Shown piece by piece: positions 54,243 to 64,000 of a stretch of DNA of 64,000 nt. The DNA is taken from assembly GCF_003015145.1 (NCBI RefSeq), contig NZ_CP027845.1, forward strand, positions 868,001 through 932,000, read 5' to 3'. Both the position numbers and the translations under genes were made by a program. Origin of the DNA: Candidatus Phycorickettsia trachydisci (GTDB lineage: Bacteria; Pseudomonadota; Alphaproteobacteria; Rickettsiales; Rickettsiaceae). The notes beneath the pieces were generated by a model. It made no database searches. It saw only the letters and a program-made list of their open reading frames with translations, and was not told the DNA's origin. Numbering within the stretch: position 1 is the first letter of the stretch; each line of letters begins with the position of its first letter.

Positions 54243-54971
54243 ATGATTAAATTCCTCTTGGCTTTTTTTATCTTTTTTAATGCTCATGGAGTAGATAAGA
54301 AATTGATAACCGAATATTCGTCGCAAGCAGCAAAATTAGAAAAAGCAGGTAAGTATCATGAGGCATTAAAAATATATGATAAAATTATCAAAGCTCACCC
54401 CTCATCCATGAGCGCCTATCACAATAAGGGTAAGCTTTTAGCCAAATTAGGCAAATATAAAGAAGCCGTTAAAGCTTACGAACATGCTATACAAATCGGT
54501 AATATGCTAGCTCATCATGATAAAGGCGTCTCTTTAGCTAAACAAGATCGTCATGAAGAAGCTATAGAGTGTTATAATTCAGCCATTAAATCTTTTGGTT
54601 CTCGTAACGTAGAATCATACTATAACAAAGCTAATTCCCTAGCAGCTTTAGGAAAGCATGAGGATGCGATAAATGTTTACAAAAAAGCTATATCCCTCAA
54701 TCCAAAAAAATTAGAATACTACTTTAAAAAATCAGATTCCCTAATAGCATTAGGCAGGATTCAAGATGCAATTAGCGAATATAATAAGGCAATTAAAATA
54801 TGCCCTCAAAACATAGTTGGTTATTATAGAAAAGCAAAGGCCTTATATCAGCTAAATAGATATGGAGAAGCTAGAAAAGTATGTAACGAAGGACTCAAAA
54901 TTGACCCAGATAATCAACCTCTTCTAATCATCAAAATGATGATTCTCAAGCGTATTCTTAATATCAAGTAA
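54243..54971 (+). CDS. Periplasmic or secreted TPR protein
   Basis: 242 residues: a signal peptide (about 1-17, FFNAHG) and about six tetratricopeptide repeats of 34 residues (for example AAKLEKAGKYHEALKIYDKIIKAHPSSMSAYHNKGKLLAKLGKYKEAVKAYEHAI in outline). The repeats are regular, with the canonical Gly/Ala-Tyr positions. TPRs bind other proteins; such an exported repeat protein could act as a scaffold in the envelope or in the host. It stands alone, divergent from the mla-type operon. Confidence 0.85.
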   Translation: MIKFLLAFFIFFNAHGVDKKLITEYSSQAAKLEKAGKYHEALKIYDKIIKAHPSSMSAYHNKGKLLAKLGKYKEAVKAYEHAIQIGNMLAHHDKGVSLAKQDRHEEAIECYNSAIKSFGSRNVESYYNKANSLAALGKHEDAINVYKKAISLNPKKLEYYFKKSDSLIALGRIQDAISEYNKAIKICPQNIVGYYRKAKALYQLNRYGEARKVCNEGLKIDPDNQPLLIIKMMILKRILNIK

Positions 54972-54982
54972 GTACTCTAAAA

Positions 54983-55651
54983 TTACCAAATAGGGTTTTC
55001 ATAAAAAAATGAAATCTTATCATACCCTAAGCTATTATACTTCAGCACCACAGTGGTATTTTTGAGATTAAAAGGCTCTAATGTTATATCTATCGGCCTA
55101 TGAGAGCCTAATTTAATATCGCTATTTTTCATATCCTCCTTACCAAAATCATCAGTAACATCGTGAGTAATAAGTGCGTACTTATAATTTGGAAGGATCT
55201 TTGTTAGAAAGTATTGTACGCGAGAATTAGGCCAATGGGCCAGTACATCTTTCACAATTAATAAATCAGCCCTCACATGCTCAATCTCTTGCAAGGAATT
55301 TATAGTAATAAATTGAACATTCGGTTTGGCAAATCGTTTATTATTTGCATCTATAACTTCTTGCACCACATCATACCCCATATAGGATTTTTTCCTCGGT
55401 ATGATAATACGCTCCATTAGCTGCCAATCACCACAACCAAGATCTACAATTGTATTAAACCTTTTGTCATTGAAAAATTTTTGCAAAAGTTCAAGATACG
55501 GCATTGCATTTTTAGGAACAGAACCAGATCCTGATCCACCACACCAAGTATCATTTTTGTATATATCTGAAAAAATATGCTTATCATCTTTCTCAGCCAG
55601 ACAAAAACTAGCTATTAATACACTAATAATTAGATAGAAATTTTTTAACAT
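54983..55651 (-). CDS. Class I SAM-dependent methyltransferase with signal peptide
   Basis: 222-residue protein from the ATG at 55651; the frame reaches further up, but that part overlaps rnc. The N-terminus MLKNFYLIISVLIASFCLAEKDD is a typical signal peptide with cleavage near residue 19. The rest is a Rossmann methyltransferase: motif I VDLGCGDWQLME (about 70-80 in the full product), an acidic-loop Asp in YMGYDVVQ, and LLIVKDVLAHWP in the motif IV place. The CGGSGSGS stretch before it is unusual. SAM is not known in the periplasm, so the enzyme may be secreted or the signal non-cleaved. Substrate unknown. It starts 11 bases after the rnc stop. Confidence 0.7.
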   Translation of the reverse strand: MLKNFYLIISVLIASFCLAEKDDKHIFSDIYKNDTWCGGSGSGSVPKNAMPYLELLQKFFNDKRFNTIVDLGCGDWQLMERIIIPRKKSYMGYDVVQEVIDANNKRFAKPNVQFITINSLQEIEHVRADLLIVKDVLAHWPNSRVQYFLTKILPNYKYALITHDVTDDFGKEDMKNSDIKLGSHRPIDITLEPFNLKNTTVVLKYNSLGYDKISFFYENPIW

Positions 55652-55661
55652 TTTTAGATTT

Positions 55662-56387
55662 CTAATTATGTTTAATAGACAGTAAATCAAGAAGTCTTTG
55701 AGCCGCAAGTACTTCTGCTTCTTTTTTCGATTTAGCAGACCCCTCTGCATCCATATTATTCAAAGAAAGACGTACAGTAAATAATCCATTATTATTGCTT
55801 ATCACTTCATATTGAGGGATACCTAAATGTTTAATATGAGCAAGTTCTTGCAAAGCACCTTTTGGATCTAATGACACATTTTTTATATTCCGCACCTCTT
55901 CTTGCCATAATTTTTGAATAATTGGAGTGGTAATTTTTGTATCACCGCAATCAATGTATATTGCCCCAATCAATGACTCTAAAGCATTTTCAAAATTACT
56001 TAAGTTTACCTCTCCACCAGATTGCTTTTCACCATGACTCATTAACCAAAATTCAGACAACCTTAGCTTAGATGCAATAGAAGAGACAACTTTTTTAGAT
56101 ACGAGATAATTTTTAAATTTTGCCAGAACTCCGTGAACTTCATACGGATAAGTTTTTAATAATAGGTCTATTACCGCAAGCCCCAAAACACTATCTCCTA
56201 TAAATTCTAATTTTTCAAAGTCGTATATTTGCTTTTCAAGGTAAGTCTTAAAAGCATATTGTTGCTTTAAAGAAGGATGACAAAGAGCCTTAACTAACAA
56301 GACTTTATCTTTAAAATCATAATTTAAGGCTCGCTCTAGCTTAGATAATTCTAGCTCTTGGTATTTATGCTTTAAAAGATCTTCCAT
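55662..56387 (-). CDS. rnc: Ribonuclease III
   Basis: 241-residue double-stranded-RNA endonuclease for rRNA and mRNA processing. The catalytic domain signature is FEKLEFIGDSVLGLAV (about 53-68), with the metal-ligand Glu in ENALESLIGAIYIDCG. The C-terminal dsRNA-binding domain (about 165-238) has PKGALQELAHIKHLGIPQYEV and GSAKSKKEAEVLAAQRLL. It follows gyrB with no gap between stop and start. Confidence 0.95.
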   Translation of the reverse strand: MEDLLKHKYQELELSKLERALNYDFKDKVLLVKALCHPSLKQQYAFKTYLEKQIYDFEKLEFIGDSVLGLAVIDLLLKTYPYEVHGVLAKFKNYLVSKKVVSSIASKLRLSEFWLMSHGEKQSGGEVNLSNFENALESLIGAIYIDCGDTKITTPIIQKLWQEEVRNIKNVSLDPKGALQELAHIKHLGIPQYEVISNNNGLFTVRLSLNNMDAEGSAKSKKEAEVLAAQRLLDLLSIKHN

Positions 56388-59706
<3,319 letters not shown>

Positions 59707-59710
<4 letters not shown>

Positions 59711-60432
59711 AAATACTCTCAATCATACTTTCGCTATTTTTAAGTATTTATAGTTTTGCAGCAAAAGATTTAATAGTAGGCATATGCGCAGACAATCCAC
59801 CGTTCGAATTTGTAGATCAAACTAAAAGGGATTTTTTTGTCGGATTTGATGTTGACTTAATTAATGCTATCGGCGAAGAGTTAGGTAGGAAAGTTAAAAT
59901 TCAAAACATGAAATTTTCAAGCCTTTTACCCGCCCTAACTTCTAATAGAATCGATCTTGTTATCTCTGGCATTTCTGCTACTAAAGAAAGAAGTCAGAAT
60001 GTTACCTTTTCTAAAGGATACATCAATGCAAGTATGTCATTCTTATTGAAAAAAAATTTTAAAATCAAGAGCTTAAATGATTTAGAAGGTAAAATTATAG
60101 GAGTACAAGCAGGATCTAACTGGCATTTGTTTGCATTTGATTTATCTAAGAAAATTAAAGACTTAAGGATAAAGGCTATAGAGGATAACTTATTGCTTGT
60201 CGAAGATGTAAAAGCCGGAAGGATTGATGGATTATTATTAGAAAAACCTCAAGTAAAAAGGTTCTTATCCATGTATACTTACCTTGAATCTTTTGACATC
60301 AAAGAACCTGGAAAACCTTTATCTATAGTGCTTAGAAAAAATGATCCGTTGGAAAAACAGGTCAATGCTGCAATTGATTCACTAAAGAAGAAAGGTATTA
60401 TTGACTCTTTAGCTAAAAAGTGGTTAAGATAG
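59707..60432 (+). CDS. Periplasmic amino-acid-binding protein (SBP family 3)
   Basis: 241-residue exported protein: signal peptide about 1-18 (SIYSFAA), then a family 3 solute-binding fold. VGICADNPPFEFVD and FVGFDVDLINAIGEELGRKVKIQNM are domain 1; RIDLVISGISATKERSQNVTFSKGYI is the hinge signature; LEGKIIGVQAGSNWHL lies in domain 2. These proteins hand polar amino acids to an ABC importer. The importer genes are not next to it. It lies in a run with the HAD hydrolase and the M23 peptidase. Confidence 0.92.
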
Positions 60433-60463
60433 GTAGGTGTAACTTTTAAAAGCTAGCATCAGA

Positions 60464-61804
60464 ATGTATTTTAATGAATTAAAAAGGAATTTTGATTATT
60501 ACAAAGCTTTAGCAAAATTATTTTTTATCACCTGCTTATCATGCGCAGTATTCATGTCTGTAAGCATCATTCTTAATGATAAAAGTTCCAGCCTAAACCT
60601 TTCTGATCAAACGACTACAGAAGAAAACCTTGATGACGACATCGAACAACAGCCTGATCAAACAGCACACCTGGATATAGTTGTAAATCAGGATATGCTT
60701 CTTAGCGCTTTATTAAAAAGCAAAAGTATTAATCCAAAAGAAGTTACAATACTAGAACAAGAACTCAAAAAACGTAAGATTCCTCAGAAAGTTTACAAAG
60801 GAGATAAACTGAAAATTACTCTCAAAAATACTGACCAAGAAGATATGTTTAATATCTGGCAATTAGGTTTGTATAGCTTCAAAAATTCCTTACAGCTTGA
60901 TGCATTTAAAAAAGATGATAATTTTATTATCCAAAACCAATCTATCGAGCTCATGAAAAGCTTTGTCAAAATCAGCTCCCCTATTAACTCTTCGCTTTTT
61001 GATACTTTAAAGAAATTAAACATCCCTCTTAATTCAATTAATGAGCTTATTAAATCCTACAGTCATCAAATTGATTTTCAAAGACAGGTGAAAGCAAATG
61101 ATAAAATTGAGCTGATTGTCGAAAAATATGCAGAAGTGGAAGGAAATTTGTTTTACTATGGACATATCGCTTTTTCGAAGCTTTCTTTAGGCAAAAATAC
61201 ATATCCTCTCTACAGGTATTCTTGGGGCAATAATCAAACCGAATACTTTTCAAAGGATGGCCATACCTATAAGAAAAATTTACTTAAAAATCCAATTCAA
61301 GCCACTCGTATTTCAAGCCACTTCGGAAGCCGTAAACATCCTATTTTAGGGTATACTAGAATGCATAAAGGTGTTGATTTTGCAGCACCAAGAGGAACCC
61401 CGATATATGCAGCAGGTGATGGCGTTATAACAGGAATGGGACGCAAAGGAGGATACGGTAATTTTGTGCAAATTAAACATCACAGTAGTTTAAGTACTTT
61501 TTATGCTCATATTTCCAAATTTCATCCAAGCATTAAACCAGGCACAAGGATAAAACAAGGAAAAGTTATAGCATATGTAGGAGCGACCGGTACTGCATCA
61601 GGACCTCACTTACATTACGAAGTCCATATCAATGGCAGAGCAGTTAACCCATTATCTATAAAAACTAGCACAGCCAATTTACTCTCTCCTCTTGAAGTGA
61701 AAAAGTTTAGAAAATATAGAGATTATTTACACGAAGTAAGCAAGGTCTTAGATACAAAAGATACCTACGTATTGGGCAAAACTGCATCATCATCTAATGG
61801 TTAA
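60464..61804 (+). CDS. M23 family metallopeptidase (peptidoglycan hydrolase)
   Basis: 446-residue protein with one N-terminal transmembrane helix (about 16-36), a periplasmic region of about 240 residues including a LysM/OapA-like linker, and a C-terminal M23 (LytM) domain. The zinc ligands are visible: His301 and Asp305 in MHKGVDFAAP, and His382/His384 in PHLHYEVH; HFGSRKHP and GYGNFVQIKHH flank them. The activity would be cutting of cross-links in peptidoglycan. It overlaps dapB by 8 bases, which pairs wall cleavage with precursor synthesis. Confidence 0.92.
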   Translation: MYFNELKRNFDYYKALAKLFFITCLSCAVFMSVSIILNDKSSSLNLSDQTTTEENLDDDIEQQPDQTAHLDIVVNQDMLLSALLKSKSINPKEVTILEQELKKRKIPQKVYKGDKLKITLKNTDQEDMFNIWQLGLYSFKNSLQLDAFKKDDNFIIQNQSIELMKSFVKISSPINSSLFDTLKKLNIPLNSINELIKSYSHQIDFQRQVKANDKIELIVEKYAEVEGNLFYYGHIAFSKLSLGKNTYPLYRYSWGNNQTEYFSKDGHTYKKNLLKNPIQATRISSHFGSRKHPILGYTRMHKGVDFAAPRGTPIYAAGDGVITGMGRKGGYGNFVQIKHHSSLSTFYAHISKFHPSIKPGTRIKQGKVIAYVGATGTASGPHLHYEVHINGRAVNPLSIKTSTANLLSPLEVKKFRKYRDYLHEVSKVLDTKDTYVLGKTASSSNG

Positions 61805-62474
61805 GATTGGCCTTCATGGAGCAAGTGGCAAAGTTTGTAAGGAAATTTTAAAGCAAGCAGAGAGCAACCAAGATATCACTATTACGTACGCATATTCAAG
61901 AAGTACAAATAGCAACTTAGATGATTTGTTTAGCTTAAGTGACGTAGTAATAGATTTTTCTAATCATCAAGCTATTATTCCTTTACTAAAAGCAGCAGCC
62001 CATCATAAAAAACCTTTACTCATAGGTACAACTGGCTTAAGTGAAGATTTATTTAATGAAATCAAGCAAACAAGTAAGCTGATACCAATTTTTTACTCAG
62101 CAAATATGAGCCCCGGGGTTTTTGCCCTTAGCCAGTTACTTAAAAGCGCTTGTAAAATGTTAGAATCTAGCTACGATATAAGTATTGTAGAAACTCATCA
62201 TAAACACAAGCAAGATGCCCCTTCCGGCACCGCCTTGATGCTTGAAAAAAACATTAAAAGCGTTAATCCCAATCAGAATGTCGATATATCATCTATTAGG
62301 GAAGGAGAAGAACTAGGCACTCATGAAATAACTTTCTCAAATAAGTTAGAAACCATTTCCCTCAAACATCAAACTACTTCCAGGGCCTTGTTTGCCATAG
62401 AGGCTATCAATATTGCTAAATGGCTTTCTTCTATGCCGCAAGGGTTTTACGGAATGACAGATTATTTAAAATAA
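61797..62474 (+). CDS. dapB: 4-hydroxy-tetrahydrodipicolinate reductase
   Basis: Step of the diaminopimelate/lysine pathway. 225 residues, shorter than the usual ~270, with the loss near residues 20-50 in the nucleotide-binding half; the essential parts remain: GLHGASGKVCKEIL, the IGTTGLS motif, SANMSPGVFAL, the catalytic His134-His135 and Lys138 in VETHHKHKQDAPSGTAL, and REGEELGTHEITFS. Diaminopimelate feeds both peptidoglycan and lysine. It overlaps the M23 gene and ends before the ankyrin gene. Confidence 0.92.
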   Translation: MVKIGLHGASGKVCKEILKQAESNQDITITYAYSRSTNSNLDDLFSLSDVVIDFSNHQAIIPLLKAAAHHKKPLLIGTTGLSEDLFNEIKQTSKLIPIFYSANMSPGVFALSQLLKSACKMLESSYDISIVETHHKHKQDAPSGTALMLEKNIKSVNPNQNVDISSIREGEELGTHEITFSNKLETISLKHQTTSRALFAIEAINIAKWLSSMPQGFYGMTDYLK

Positions 62475-62546
62475 GTAGAATTTCTATACTCTGTAATATT
62501 TTTTTGTTATTATTGGTTAATAAAATCAAAGAAAGAATTCTAATAT

Positions 62547-64000
62547 ATGGAAGAATGGAGAAAGGAAAGTATTGAACATTTAGACAACAAAACAAAAGCT
62601 TTATTTGAAGCTGTTTATGACAACAACCTAATAAAAGTAGAAGAATTAATTGCAGATGGAGTTGATGTGAGTGCTAGAGATGAAAGGCTACAAACTCCCT
62701 TACATTGGGCTGCAGAGAAAGGTCATATATGTATCGTTAAAGAGCTTTTAGCTAAAGACGTTGATGTTAATACTTCCTCTAAATATCATGGGACAGCTTT
62801 ACATAGCGCCCTTTCGTCTGACAATCCCAACCTAGAAGTAATGGAAACTCTTATTAGAGCTGGGGCTGATGTAAATTTACCAGAACCAACAGGTTATAGA
62901 CCTTTACATTATGCCATTTGTGTACAAGATACAAATGCTGTAAACATCCTTATCAAGGCTGGAGCTGACACAAATGTAAAACAAAAGCACGGTAAAACAC
63001 CGTTACATTTAGCTGTCACAAAAGATAATTTAGAAATAATAAATATTCTCATAAAAGGTGGAGCCGATATTGAATCTCATGATAAAAATGGGGATACACC
63101 TTTAAAAACAGCTATTGGAGATCGTAAACCCAAAATAGAAATAGTCGCAGCTCTGATTAAAGCTGGAGCCAACGTAAATGCAAAAGATAAATATGACAGT
63201 ACTCCCTTACACACGGCTGCATGGTATAATTATTCAACAGTGGTGATACCAATTCTTATTAAGACTGGAGCTGACATAAATGCTCAAACTCAATCGGGTG
63301 AAACTCCTTTACATACGATTGTTCGCTCTAAAAATCCCACAATAGATACAATAAAGGCTTTGATTCAGTATGGAAGTAACGTAAATGCGAAAGATAATGA
63401 TGGAAAGACCCCTTTGCATTTAGCTGCCAGTTCTAAAAACTTAACAATAGAAATGATAGGAACACTGATTGGGTCTGGATCTGACATCAACAGTCGCGCT
63501 AAATACGACCAGACCCCTCTACATACGGCTGCAGATGTCGGTAATCACCAAGCAATCGATATTCTTATTAAGGCTGGTGCCGACATAAACTCCCTAAATA
63601 AATTTAAACGAACTCCTTTGTTTGAGGCCGTTGATAGTTTTAAGCCAGAATTAGAAGTAATAAAGTATCTTATCAAGCTAGGAGCTAACGTAAATACTGA
63701 AGACAGACACAATACAACAATCTTAGATAAAGCTATCTCTATAGATCGAAAAGACATCATATCAGTCTTATTAAGTCATGCTGCTTCTATTGATTGGGGA
63801 AAAGAAGAACAAAGAAATTATTTTTTAAACTCTACGTTGTTTGTATTGGAACAAGGCAATCCTTATCAAAAAATAAAAGCTTGGCTCAATATTTTTAACA
63901 CTTTTAGCGAAGTTTCAGACGATCCACAGTATACTCAATTGTCTCAGAAAATTATAAAAAATTTAGCAGTAGCTTGGGATAGTATAGATTTAGATGAACT
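62547..64000 (+). CDS. Ankyrin-repeat protein, 12 repeats (3' truncated by window edge)
   Basis: A frame open from the ATG at 62547 to the window end (484 codons). After a short N-terminal helix come twelve ankyrin repeats (about residues 12-405), most with the TPLHxAA and GADINA/AxD pattern. Several units are 35 or 36 residues long instead of 33 because of a two-to-three-residue insertion in the loop before helix 2 (repeats 3, 6, 8, 9, 11), a regular alternation. A helical, non-ankyrin domain begins near 415. There is no signal peptide. Ends beyond the window; a host-directed role is likely by analogy only. Confidence 0.88.
   Translation, partial: MEEWRKESIEHLDNKTKALFEAVYDNNLIKVEELIADGVDVSARDERLQTPLHWAAEKGHICIVKELLAKDVDVNTSSKYHGTALHSALSSDNPNLEVMETLIRAGADVNLPEPTGYRPLHYAICVQDTNAVNILIKAGADTNVKQKHGKTPLHLAVTKDNLEIINILIKGGADIESHDKNGDTPLKTAIGDRKPKIEIVAALIKAGANVNAKDKYDSTPLHTAAWYNYSTVVIPILIKTGADINAQTQSGETPLHTIVRSKNPTIDTIKALIQYGSNVNAKDNDGKTPLHLAASSKNLTIEMIGTLIGSGSDINSRAKYDQTPLHTAADVGNHQAIDILIKAGADINSLNKFKRTPLFEAVDSFKPELEVIKYLIKLGANVNTEDRHNTTILDKAISIDRKDIISVLLSHAASIDWGKEEQRNYFLNSTLFVLEQGNPYQKIKAWLNIFNTFSEVSDDPQYTQLSQKIIKNLAVAWDSIDLDE

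Overview
The window looks like the chromosome of an intracellular alphaproteobacterium of the order Rickettsiales, probably on the Midichloria/Jidaibacter side rather than Rickettsia itself; this placement is inferred from gene content and not from a tree. The DNA is AT-rich (about one third G+C by eye). The transhydrogenase is split into three genes (pntAA/pntAB/pntB). A tRNA-Tyr, tRNA-Gly, tuf block leads a long ribosomal-protein operon. There are a ProP-like MFS carrier, a parvulin-type PPIase, a HemY-like protein and several ankyrin or TPR proteins. Lipid A genes (lpxD, fabZ, lpxI) and peptidoglycan genes (mraY, dapB, an M23 peptidase) indicate a Gram-negative envelope with wall material.

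Layout. 1-9.7 kb: an acyltransferase cut by the left edge, a YqaA-like membrane protein with a LolA-like protein, the pnt operon, an orphan gene, an ABC ATPase with YqgE, YciB, and a FlaR-like kinase. 9.7-11.2 kb: an ankyrin protein. 11.2-26.0 kb, all on the minus strand: tRNA-Tyr, tRNA-Gly and tuf, then rpsJ through rplQ (S10, spc and alpha operons fused, with secY, adk and rpoA), and finally rpsT. rpmD (L30) and rpmJ (L36) are absent from their usual places. 26.2-33.5 kb is an accessory stretch: rlmB followed by a decayed duplicate of its own 3' end with an ankyrin fragment between the two copies, tRNA-Ala with a monothiol glutaredoxin, a broken GNAT-like gene, an exported 2H phosphoesterase, a SemiSWEET-like transporter, and a three-gene plus-strand cluster of DUF2256 zinc-ribbon protein, FAD oxidoreductase and iron-sulfur photolyase.

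33.7-48.4 kb: an orphan protein behind a near-consensus promoter, xthA, tRNA-Arg, an MFS carrier, then minus-strand housekeeping runs: lpxD-fabZ-lpxI-truB-rpsO-pnp-tsaC-tlpA-sppA, preceded by a PPIase, a HemY-like protein and an unassigned membrane protein. 48.8-56.4 kb: a lone sdhB, an ankyrin gene that seems frameshifted, an envelope operon (small membrane protein, BON lipoprotein, MlaF-like ATPase, mraY), a periplasmic TPR protein, a methyltransferase with a signal peptide, and rnc. 56.4-64 kb: gyrB, then a plus-strand run of HAD hydrolase, amino-acid binding protein, M23 peptidase and dapB, and a 12-repeat ankyrin protein cut by the right edge.

Most of the window is ordinary housekeeping. 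The parts that deserve attention are the photolyase cluster in a presumed endosymbiont, the rlmB 3'-end duplication that resembles an integration scar, two enzymes with RNA- or SAM-type catalytic folds that carry export signals, gene decay (GNAT, ankyrin), and a 17-bp perfect hairpin directly in front of an ankyrin gene.
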